A DNA stretch of 5,163 nt from Planctomycetaceae bacterium (GTDB lineage: Bacteria; Planctomycetota; Planctomycetia; Pirellulales; Thermoguttaceae), in the NCBI GenBank assembly GCA_031261125.1, contig JAISJZ010000355.1, positions 1 through 5,163 on the forward strand, written 5' to 3'. The notes beneath the pieces were generated by a model. It was given only the letters and a program-made list of their open reading frames with translations, did no database searches and was not told the origin of the DNA. Positions 1 through 5,163 of the stretch are shown here, piece by piece. The position numbers and the translations under genes were made by a program. Within the stretch, counting starts at the first letter, position 1. Every line of letters begins with the position of its first letter.

Positions 1-1
1 G

Positions 2-1582
2 CTCCTGCCTGCACTCGGCGGCTTGCTGTGCGGCTTAACGGTCTGGACGTTCGCACCGGAAGCAAGCAGCGAAGGAACGGACTGCGTTATCAAAGCGTTT
101 CACTGCCGCAACGGTGCCGTAAGGAACCGCCTGATGTTCACGAAACTGCTGGGCGGTCTCTTCACGCTTTGTACCGGCGGCTCCGCAGGTCGGGAAAGCA
201 TTATCGCCTTGCTCGGTGCCGGTACCGCAAGTTCCTTGGCACAGCGGTTCGGTTTGAATGTTGAAGACCGCCGTATTTTGCTGCTTGCCGGTGCCGCCGG
301 CGGAATCGGTGCCGTCCTGCAAGTGCCGCTCGGCGGAGCGTTTTATGCCGTTGAAGTGTTATATGCGTCCACCGCTTTGGAGTTGTCCGCTTTTATTCCC
401 TGCGTGTTCGCCTCCGTTGCCGGTTATCTGACGTTCGGACTGTTCTACGCCCCGCTTCATCCGTTCGGGCAAATCTATTTCAGCGGCGAAATTCATCACG
501 CAGCGGACGTGATGTTCTTTCTTCTGTTTGTGCCGGTGATTGCTGTACTGGGTATTTTTTTCGTTCATTTCGTTTCGGAATTGCGGAACCGTTTTTTTCG
601 GCGTTTGCCGCTGCCGGAAATTTTCAAACCGGCGTTAGGCGGTTTTCTTCTCGGCTGTTTGGCGTTGGCGTATCCGCAGGTTCTCGGCGGCGGTTATGAG
701 TGGTTTCGACCGCTGCTGCACGGAGAATTACCGTTTGTGCTGCTGTTATGTCTCATTGTTCCGAAAATACTGGCAACGGCGTTAACGGTGTCGTCCGGCG
801 GCAGCGGCGGTTTGCTTATTCCGTCGCTGTTCATCGGCGGACTTATCGGCGGTTCGCTCGGCTGGGGCTGTTATTTTGTAATGAATTGGTTCGGTGTTCC
901 GCAGTATGCACCGGATATAACCGCAAGTGCGTTAATCGGAATGGGAACGTTCTACGCCGGTGTCGGCAAAGTGCCGTTGACCGCCGCCGTCATCGTTTGC
1001 GAAATTGCCGGTTTGGACTATTGGCTGCTTTTGCCGCTGCTCGTGTTGAATTTAATGCACATCGCTTTGCAATCGCCGTCTGCTTCGCTGTACGAGGAAC
1101 AGGTTCTTACGCCGCTGGACAGCGAGGCGCATTTCGGCAACTACTCCGTAGATTTACTTCGGGCAATGAGCGTGCAGGAAATCGTGACATCTCACTTTTC
1201 GCCCCGTATTTCTTCCGCGGCGACTTTGCCGCAAACGGTCAAGATAATCGCATCGCAGTCCGATACGCTGTTTCCGGTTATTGACGAACAAGGACGTTTG
1301 ACCGGTGTCTTGCAGGCAAGCGATGTTTGGGCAGTGTTCCGCAGCAAAAAGAAATGGGACGGTCTGACGGCACAAGCCCTTGCCGTTGACGTTCAGAAAT
1401 CGGGCATTGCCGTTGTCCCTTCGGACGATTTGTACAAAGCGTTGCGGATTTGCACGCTTCGGCAAGTATCGGCGGTTCCGGTGATTGACCCGAAAGAACC
1501 GGAACGGCTGCTGACAATGCTGCGCCGCGAAGACATCGTTGCGGCATACAACGAACGCATAGCCGCCGCCCGATGGGAATGA
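2..1582 (+). CDS. ClC-family chloride channel/transporter with two CBS domains, 5' end outside the window
   Basis: Membrane protein moving chloride (or a related anion) across the inner membrane. The frame is open from base 2 with family-like residues before the first TTG (23), so the true start lies upstream; 526 residues are visible. Counting the TTG at 23 as residue 1, the APEA segment is at 11-14, GSAGRE at 53-58 with E58 at the gating-glutamate position, VPLGGAFYAVEV at 101-112, GSGGLLIP at 260-267 (the GxFxP-type anion-site motif) and GKVPLTA at 315-321. Several hydrophobic membrane segments fill residues 40-350. Two CBS domains, at about 380-440 and 448-510, form a cytoplasmic part that binds adenine nucleotides in relatives. 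Oddities: the GREGP motif reads GRESI, and the inner proton-glutamate position appears to be V112 (the pair is E111-V112). The TGA stop is 4 bp from the stop of the convergent regulator gene. Family certain; channel versus exchanger and the ion carried are not determined. Confidence 0.93.
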   Translation, partial: LLPALGGLLCGLTVWTFAPEASSEGTDCVIKAFHCRNGAVRNRLMFTKLLGGLFTLCTGGSAGRESIIALLGAGTASSLAQRFGLNVEDRRILLLAGAAGGIGAVLQVPLGGAFYAVEVLYASTALELSAFIPCVFASVAGYLTFGLFYAPLHPFGQIYFSGEIHHAADVMFFLLFVPVIAVLGIFFVHFVSELRNRFFRRLPLPEIFKPALGGFLLGCLALAYPQVLGGGYEWFRPLLHGELPFVLLLCLIVPKILATALTVSSGGSGGLLIPSLFIGGLIGGSLGWGCYFVMNWFGVPQYAPDITASALIGMGTFYAGVGKVPLTAAVIVCEIAGLDYWLLLPLLVLNLMHIALQSPSASLYEEQVLTPLDSEAHFGNYSVDLLRAMSVQEIVTSHFSPRISSAATLPQTVKIIASQSDTLFPVIDEQGRLTGVLQASDVWAVFRSKKKWDGLTAQALAVDVQKSGIAVVPSDDLYKALRICTLRQVSAVPVIDPKEPERLLTMLRREDIVAAYNERIAAARWE

Positions 1583-1586
1583 ACAA

Positions 1587-2021
1587 TTAACGGCAATTTT
1601 TGTGCAGCGGGCAGTCGTTTCGTTTCTTTAACGCTTTTTCAACTAACGCAATAAACTTGCCGGCAACGTTCGGCGAAAGAGAATGTTCCAATTCACACGC
1701 TAACGCCGACGCTTCGTCTTTCTCAACGCCTAACAGTTGATTCAGCAACCGGTAAAAAATATCGTGCCGGCGGACAATTCCTTCGGCTTCTTCACGTCCT
1801 TTGTCGTTCAACTTAACGTCCTGATACGGTTCATACTCGATATACCCTTGTGATTTCAAAAAATGCAGGGCGGTCGTAACCGTTGACTTGTGAACGCCCA
1901 GCCGGTCGGCAATCTGTCCGCTCTTGGCGTACCCGTGTTCTTCGACGATATGGTAAATTGCCTCCATATAGTCCTCCATCGCGGCAGTCAAGGCGTTTCC
2001 GTGTGTTCTGTCGTTCGGCAT
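1587..2021 (-). CDS. mntR: DtxR/MntR-family metal-dependent transcriptional repressor
   Basis: Predicted cytoplasmic DNA-binding repressor that senses Mn(II) or Fe(II) and controls metal-uptake genes; 144 residues, close to the short MntR type and lacking the C-terminal SH3-like domain of DtxR. The winged helix-turn-helix spans about 12-75, with recognition helix in the GVHKSTVTTALHFL segment (42-55). The dimerisation and metal-binding part follows (76-130). Likely ligands by alignment to known members: D17 and E20 in MEDYMEAIY, H86 in RRHDIF, and C109, E112, H113 in CELEH. D17 is the manganese-type residue (methionine in DtxR), while C109 matches a DtxR-type cysteine. The protein ends in CPLHKNCR, adding C137, H140 and C143. 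The ATG lies 2 nt after the proB stop with no Shine-Dalgarno sequence, so translation probably depends on coupling to proB. Its operator and targets are not visible here. The symbol reflects the best subfamily guess; the metal is uncertain. Confidence 0.88.
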   Translation of the reverse strand: MPNDRTHGNALTAAMEDYMEAIYHIVEEHGYAKSGQIADRLGVHKSTVTTALHFLKSQGYIEYEPYQDVKLNDKGREEAEGIVRRHDIFYRLLNQLLGVEKDEASALACELEHSLSPNVAGKFIALVEKALKKRNDCPLHKNCR

Positions 2022-2023
2022 TG

Positions 2024-3163
2024 TTAATCAATAAGTTGTAAATTATCGCGGTGAATCAGTTCGGCGTAGGCGGCGTGTCCCAGCACCGTTTCGATTTCGT
2101 TCGTCTTTTTACCGAGGATGAGTAAAACATCTTTCAAGCCGTAATTCGTCAAACCGCGGGCAATTTCCGTTCCGTTCCGGTTCGTCAGTGAAACGATACC
2201 GCCTTTTTCAAACATTCCGTCCGCATCGACCACACCAATCGGCAGCAAACTTTTCCCTTTTTTGCAAACCGCTTCGACAGCACCGTCATCGAGAACGATA
2301 CATCCTTCACTGCGGACGGCAAAACCGAGCCAGCGTTTGCGGGCAGTCAAATGATTGTTCTGCGTGATAAACAGTGTACCGGTTTCCTGTGCCGTGAAAA
2401 TCCCGGTCAACGTTTCCGGTTTATCACCGTTGGCGATGATGACGTTCCCGCCGGATTCTGTTATCATTTTCGCCGCTTTGAGTTTGCTGGACATTCCGCC
2501 CTTACTCCTGCCGGAACGCTTTTCGGCAACCATTTTCATCAGACCGCCCGTCCAACGTTCGACCAGCGGTACGAGTTTCGCTTCATCGTCGGCAGGGTCG
2601 CGGTCATACAATCCGTCAACATCGGTGAGCAAAATCAGCAGCGGCGTGTCGAACAGGTTCGCCGCCAATGCCGCCAGCCGGTCGTTGTCGCCGAATGTTG
2701 TGTAAAGTTCGTCAACGCTTACCGTATCGTTTTCGTTGATAATCGGCAATGCGCCGAAATCAAGCAATGCCCGAAGAGTGTTCCGGGCATTCAAATACCG
2801 TTTGCGGTTCGATAAATCATCTGCCGTCAACAGCACTTGCGCCGGACGAACGTTGAATCGGGAGAGACATTGCGAGTATTTCTCGATAAGTTTCCCTTGT
2901 CCAAGGGCGGCAACGGCTTGAATTTGTGCCAACTCCGCAGGACGCTCTTTCAGACCGAGTTGTCCCATTCCGCAGCCGACGGCACCGGAACTAACGAGGA
3001 TGACTTTTTTACCGGAGTGAATCACTCCGCACAGGTCGGCAGTCAGGGCGGCGATACGTTCCTCGTTGAGCAAACCGTCAGCGAGGGTCAGTACGTTCGT
3101 ACCGACTTTCACGACAATAACGTCGGATGTTTTCAGGATTTCATCACGCAACAGCGACCGCAT
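2024..3163 (-). CDS. proB: Glutamate 5-kinase with C-terminal PUA domain
   Basis: Cytoplasmic enzyme that phosphorylates the gamma-carboxylate of L-glutamate with ATP, the first step of proline synthesis. The 379-residue length is normal for the family. From the ATG at 3163, the amino-acid-kinase domain fills about 1-265: VVKVGTN (17-23), VSSGAVG (57-63), QAVAALGQGK (82-91), LLTADDLSNRKRYLNA (111-126), INEND (143-147), FGDNDRLAA (157-165), LTDVDGLYD (179-187) and GGMSSKLKAA (222-231). The PUA domain follows at about 272-357. An in-frame TTG at 3181 would add six residues, but it falls between promoter-like boxes and adds nothing family-like, so the ATG is preferred. No Shine-Dalgarno sequence precedes it. 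The gene starts 38 nt after argB, and its stop is 2 nt from the regulator ATG. proA, its usual partner, is not in the window. Confidence 0.96.
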   Translation of the reverse strand: MRSLLRDEILKTSDVIVVKVGTNVLTLADGLLNEERIAALTADLCGVIHSGKKVILVSSGAVGCGMGQLGLKERPAELAQIQAVAALGQGKLIEKYSQCLSRFNVRPAQVLLTADDLSNRKRYLNARNTLRALLDFGALPIINENDTVSVDELYTTFGDNDRLAALAANLFDTPLLILLTDVDGLYDRDPADDEAKLVPLVERWTGGLMKMVAEKRSGRSKGGMSSKLKAAKMITESGGNVIIANGDKPETLTGIFTAQETGTLFITQNNHLTARKRWLGFAVRSEGCIVLDDGAVEAVCKKGKSLLPIGVVDADGMFEKGGIVSLTNRNGTEIARGLTNYGLKDVLLILGKKTNEIETVLGHAAYAELIHRDNLQLID

Positions 3164-3169
3164 AACGGT

Positions 3170-3198
3170 ATTGTTAAGCAAACGGCAAAATTTGTCAA
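3170..3198 (-). promoter_or_regulatory. Putative sigma70-type promoter for proB, possibly leaderless
   Basis: On the minus strand a perfect -35 hexamer TTGACA (3198-3193) is followed after exactly 17 bp by AACAAT (3175-3170), a 4/6 match to TATAAT. The pair fits in the 38-nt gap after the argB stop. A start point about 7 nt beyond the -10 box would be at 3163-3164, on the proB ATG itself, giving a transcript with little or no leader. Hexamers and spacing are seen directly; activity is inferred. It would let proB and the regulator be transcribed separately from rpsR-argB. Confidence 0.5.
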
Positions 3199-3201
3199 CC
3201 C

Positions 3202-4092
3202 TTACCGTTTCGTAATTTCCGTGCCGACCCCCGAACTGGTGAAAATTTCCAAGAGCAAGGAATGACGGGTATGTCCGTTGATGATGTGAATCTTTTGAAC
3301 GCCCTGTTCAAGCATTTCGAGACACGCCTGAATCTTCGGAATCATTCCGCCTTGAATTGTGCCGGATACAAGCATTTCACGGGCTTTCTCTGCCGTGACG
3401 GACTCAATCATCGAATCCGGGTCGTTGGGGTTGGTTCTAACTCCGTTCACTTCACTGACGAAAACGAGTTTTTCGGACTTCAACGCCTTTGCCACGGCAA
3501 TCGCCGCCGTATCCGCGTTGATATTCAACGGCTGGCTGCCGCCGTCATCAAGCATTGCAATTGACGGAATTACCGGCACGATACCTTGATTACACAACAC
3601 TTCAATCGGTTCCGTATTGACCCGCGTTACGTCGCCGACATAACCCAAATCAATCGGACGGCAATTCTCGTCTCTCAAAAACAGTTTTCTGCCGAACAGG
3701 ATGTTGGAACCGAAACAGACGCTCAATGACTGTGCCATTCCGCCGTAGTTGTTAATTTTCTGAACAACCTGCGAATTAACAACTTCGCCGAGCATTTTAA
3801 CGACGATTTTCAAAGATTCCGCATCGGTATAACGCCGTCCCTGAACGAACCGGGGTTCGAGACCGGCTTCTTTCATTGCTTTGCTGACAACGGAACCGCC
3901 GCCGTGAATGAGAACGGGTTTCATCCCGACGGATTCCATAAAGACAATATCAACGAGAAGGTGGTCAACCGCTTTCTCATCTTCGAGAAGGTTGCCGCCG
4001 ATTTTAATGACCGAGTATTTCCCCCGGTACTGCCGAATCCATTTTAACGCCTCAATGAGGTGGTTCGCCTTCTCAATCGCTTCGTCAACCAT
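3202..4092 (-). CDS. argB: Acetylglutamate kinase (N-acetyl-L-glutamate 5-phosphotransferase)
   Basis: Cytoplasmic enzyme of arginine synthesis that phosphorylates N-acetyl-L-glutamate with ATP. At 296 residues it is the longer form of the family. It shows an N-terminal helical extension (1-25), VIKIGGN (28-34, phosphate-binding lysine K30), LIHGGGSVVSKAM (61-73), the RRYTD segment (86-90) near the substrate site, LNINADTAA (189-197), VSEVNGV (212-218), GGMIPKI (248-254) with lysine K253, and HSLLLEIFTSSGVGTEI (277-293). In the known family, an N-terminal helix combined with this kind of C-terminal tail goes with hexameric, arginine-feedback-inhibited enzymes; I infer that behaviour here. The ATG at 4092 gives full family length. 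It lies 21 nt after the rpsR stop, behind a run of cytosines rather than a Shine-Dalgarno sequence. The neighbour proB has the same fold and also acts on a glutamate substrate. No other arginine gene is in the window. Confidence 0.96.
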   Translation of the reverse strand: MVDEAIEKANHLIEALKWIRQYRGKYSVIKIGGNLLEDEKAVDHLLVDIVFMESVGMKPVLIHGGGSVVSKAMKEAGLEPRFVQGRRYTDAESLKIVVKMLGEVVNSQVVQKINNYGGMAQSLSVCFGSNILFGRKLFLRDENCRPIDLGYVGDVTRVNTEPIEVLCNQGIVPVIPSIAMLDDGGSQPLNINADTAAIAVAKALKSEKLVFVSEVNGVRTNPNDPDSMIESVTAEKAREMLVSGTIQGGMIPKIQACLEMLEQGVQKIHIINGHTRHSLLLEIFTSSGVGTEITKR

Positions 4093-4095
4093 CGC

Positions 4096-4112
4096 GGGGG
4101 GTGGGGGTAGGG
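4096..4112. other. G-run/C-run tract in the rpsR-argB intergenic gap
   Basis: The plus strand has six Gs (4096-4101), T, five Gs (4103-4107), TA and three Gs (4110-4112), filling most of the 21-nt gap. The leftward mRNA therefore carries C3, C5 and C6 runs just before the argB ATG, where a ribosome binding site would be expected. Only three runs of three or more Gs exist, so a standard three-layer G-quadruplex cannot form within the tract alone; a two-layer one could. Any effect on argB expression is speculative. Confidence 0.6.
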
Positions 4113-4113
4113 A

Positions 4114-4392
4114 CTAATCTGCAACATACGGCAGCAATGCCATAAATCTCGCCCGTTTGACGGCTTGGGCAACAGCGTGCTGACTCACGGCGGAACAGCC
4201 GGATTTGCGGCGGCTCAAAATTCGTCCTTGCCGGCTTGTCAGTTTTTTGAGCAGTTCCACGTTCTTGTAATCGACGAACATCGGATGCGGACGCACACCG
4301 TCAACCATCAGCGGGTCTTTCCGTTTGCCGTGAACTTTTGCTTTTGCCCGTTTGCGTTGTTTTAACTTGGACTTTTTGGATAATCTCGCCAT
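4114..4392 (-). CDS. rpsR: Small ribosomal subunit protein bS18
   Basis: Structural protein of the 30S subunit, placed on the platform next to bS6 in known ribosomes. The ATG at 4392 gives 92 residues. The core is clear: VDYKNVELLKKL (40-51), then RQGRILSRRKSGC (54-66) and AVAQAVKRARFMALLPYV (73-90), the bS18 C-terminal signature. The first 25 residues are a highly basic extension, and the cysteine motif found near the N-terminus of some bS18 proteins is missing (only C66 is present). The frame stays open upstream to a TTG at 4461, but those 23 extra codons overlap the promoter and do not look like bS18, so the MARLSKK start is preferred. The gene heads the leftward block followed by argB, and rpsF and rplI, frequent partners elsewhere, are absent. 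There is no Shine-Dalgarno sequence. The promoter at 4434-4461 would give a leader of about 35 nt. Confidence 0.95.
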   Translation of the reverse strand: MARLSKKSKLKQRKRAKAKVHGKRKDPLMVDGVRPHPMFVDYKNVELLKKLTSRQGRILSRRKSGCSAVSQHAVAQAVKRARFMALLPYVAD

Positions 4393-4401
4393 TGCTATAA
4401 T
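4393..4401 (+). promoter_or_regulatory. Extended -10 promoter element for comB
   Basis: The plus strand reads TGCTATAAT, a perfect extended -10 element (TGn plus TATAAT at 4396-4401). No good -35 box lies 15-18 bp upstream (only T-rich sequence near 4373-4380), which is compatible with an extended -10 promoter. Transcription would start near 4408, leaving about 43 nt before the comB ATG at 4451. The overlapping bases also read TATTAT on the minus strand (4402-4397), but that copy would start transcripts on the rpsR start codon and is less likely to serve rpsR. Sequence match is direct; activity is inferred. Confidence 0.55.
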
Positions 4402-4433
4402 AGACAAGTGATAGAACGTAATCAGTTTGGAGT

Positions 4434-4461
4434 ATTGTACCGCTTTTATAATGAATGTCAA
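4434..4461 (-). promoter_or_regulatory. Sigma70-type promoter for the rpsR-argB-proB-regulator block
   Basis: On the minus strand a perfect TTGACA (4461-4456) and TACAAT (4439-4434, 5/6 match) are separated by 16 bp. The predicted start is near 4427, about 35 nt before the rpsR ATG. The -35 box lies inside comB codons 2-4, and the predicted start is beyond that of comB, so the two promoters face each other and their transcripts would overlap at the 5' ends by about 20 nt. This is the strongest promoter-like match noticed in the window. Confidence 0.65.
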
Positions 4462-5092
4462 GTCCCGTTTTCTAAATGTTTATGCCCTTCCTTCGGCTGT
4501 TACCGCCGGTGCGTTAGACGGTGCCGGTGCTGCCGTGATTGATGTGCTGCGGGCAACGAGCGTTGCCGCGTTTGCCGCTGCGTCCGGTGTTGATTCAATT
4601 ATCCCGCTGACAGATATTGATGAAGCCCGGTACTTAAAAACGGTATTGGAAAAAGAGAAACCGGGCAGCGTCCTGCTCGGCGGCGAACGGTTCGGGCTGC
4701 CGATTGACGGGTTCGATTTGGGTAATTCGCCGCAGCATTACACACCGGAAAAAGTTAAGGGCAAAACACTGATTCAGACGACAACGAACGGTACCGTGGC
4801 GGTCGAGGCGGCAAAACCAGCGGCAAAAATCATACTTGCCTCGTTTTTGAACGCTCAAACCGTTGTCAATGTTCTGCAAAACGAAGAACGGATTGCCATC
4901 GTTTGTGCCGGTACAAACGGCGTTGAGACAGAAGAGGATTTACTGTTTGCCGGCTGCTTGGTCTCCCGGCTGTTGTCATTGAATTCCGCCTGGCAGCAAA
5001 ATGAAACGGCAATACGGGTTCAGCAACTCTGGGAAGAACGGAACCCCGGCGAACCGTTAACAGAAACGCTGCGCCGCAGTTGCGGCGGCTAA
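4451..5092 (+). CDS. comB: ComB-like 2-phosphosulfolactate phosphatase, interrupted by an in-frame TAA
   Basis: Member of the ComB family, Mg-dependent acid phosphatases that hydrolyse 2-phosphosulfolactate to sulfolactate, known from coenzyme M synthesis; the substrate of bacterial homologues is often unproven. From the ATG at 4451, family motifs are VIDVLRATSV (29-38), LLGGERFGLPIDGFDLGNSP (75-94), KGKTLIQTTTNGT (103-115), ASFLNA (130-135) and VCAGTNGVETEEDLLFAGCL (151-170). The acidic residues D31, E79, D86, E159 and D163 are candidates for metal binding or catalysis. A TTG at 4427 would add eight non-family residues and is not preferred. Translation stops at TAA 5090-5092 after 213 residues, shorter than the usual 235-250, yet the same frame then continues with NLIRIGLEEDIAAAAQIDKF, which resembles the normal ComB C-terminus. 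So this is either a recent nonsense mutation, a sequencing error or a stop that is read through. No Shine-Dalgarno sequence lies at a working distance; GGAG at 4429-4432 is 18 nt away. Confidence 0.9.
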   Translation: MNVKSRFLNVYALPSAVTAGALDGAGAAVIDVLRATSVAAFAAASGVDSIIPLTDIDEARYLKTVLEKEKPGSVLLGGERFGLPIDGFDLGNSPQHYTPEKVKGKTLIQTTTNGTVAVEAAKPAAKIILASFLNAQTVVNVLQNEERIAIVCAGTNGVETEEDLLFAGCLVSRLLSLNSAWQQNETAIRVQQLWEERNPGEPLTETLRRSCGG

Positions 5093-5163
5093 AACCTTAT
5101 CCGCATCGGTTTGGAAGAAGACATCGCCGCCGCGGCACAAATTGACAAGTTCAATGCTGTTCC
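5093..5163 (+). pseudogene. In-frame continuation of comB beyond the TAA, running off the window
   Basis: After the TAA at 5090-5092 the comB frame stays open to the window end and encodes NLIRIGLEEDIAAAAQIDKF followed by NAV. The GLEEDI segment and the following ID match the C-terminal part that ComB proteins normally have, so these bases look like the separated tail of the gene rather than intergenic DNA. The absence of other frame damage suggests a recent change or a base-calling error. The true end lies outside the window. Confidence 0.7.

Noticed and set aside
700..1284. Open frame of 194 codons in another plus-strand frame within the ClC gene
   Set aside because: It lies wholly inside the ClC membrane and CBS coding region; the Arg-, Ala- and Val-rich product looks like an out-of-frame reading.
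1565..1600. Possible terminator between the ClC and regulator genes
   Set aside because: Only a three-base-pair CCC/GGG stem near 1570-1577 and a short T-run near 1596-1601 were seen; they do not form a convincing hairpin plus U-tract.
2014..2042. Promoter for the metal regulator upstream of its ATG (TTTACA at 2042-2037)
   Set aside because: The expected -10 position falls inside the regulator coding sequence and reads GCCGAA; no DtxR/MntR-like palindrome was seen there.
2351..2815. Open frame of 154 codons on the plus strand inside proB
   Set aside because: It is antisense to a clear, conserved proB; its product is compositionally odd and matches no family I recognise, so it is treated as a reading-frame shadow.
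4397..4402. TATTAT on the minus strand as the rpsR -10 box
   Set aside because: It would start transcription on the rpsR ATG itself and has only a weak -35 match; the TTGACA-16-TACAAT pair further upstream is much better.
4429..4432. GGAG as a Shine-Dalgarno sequence for comB
   Set aside because: It lies 18 nt before the ATG, too far, and no alternative in-frame start codon sits at the right distance.
4447..4452. Second perfect TATAAT on the plus strand overlapping the comB ATG
   Set aside because: It has neither a -35 box at a suitable distance nor a TGn extension, and transcription from it would begin inside comB after the start codon.

Overview
The window carries six protein-coding genes and almost no non-coding DNA. 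Two genes read rightward: a ClC chloride channel/transporter at the left edge, whose 5' end lies outside the window, and a ComB-like 2-phosphosulfolactate phosphatase at the right edge. Between them is a leftward block of four genes, in transcription order rpsR (ribosomal protein bS18), argB (N-acetylglutamate kinase), proB (glutamate 5-kinase with PUA domain) and a DtxR/MntR-family metal-responsive repressor. No RNA gene, insertion sequence, CRISPR array or long repeat was seen.

Organism: a bacterium with roughly balanced base composition. The best guess is Planctomycetota. This rests on the style of bS18 (basic N-terminal extension, no cysteine pair, VDYKN...RRKSGC...KRARFMALLPYV core), on a bacterial ComB homologue, and on the absence of Shine-Dalgarno sequences before any of the five visible starts. 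It is an inference from remembered family features, not a search result.

Layout: positions 2-1582 (+) ClC with two C-terminal CBS domains; 1587-2021 (-) metal regulator, tail to tail with ClC and only 4 bp away; 2024-3163 (-) proB; 3202-4092 (-) argB; 4114-4392 (-) rpsR; 4393-4461 a compact control region with oppositely directed promoters; 4451-5092 (+) comB. The comB frame meets an in-frame TAA at 5090-5092, although ComB-like sequence continues beyond it in the same frame.

How the genes fit together: argB and proB encode two related amino-acid-kinase-fold enzymes that open the arginine and proline branches from glutamate. They sit in one leftward unit headed by a ribosomal protein gene and closed by a metal-sensing repressor. 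A consensus-like promoter (TTGACA, 16 bp, TACAAT) precedes rpsR. A second promoter-like element (TTGACA, 17 bp, AACAAT) lies in the argB-proB gap and would start the transcript at about the proB ATG. Most of the window is ordinary core metabolism. I found no clearly new biological system. The points most worth checking are the interrupted comB frame, the interlocking promoters at 4393-4461, the possible leaderless proB transcript and the G/C-run tract between rpsR and argB.
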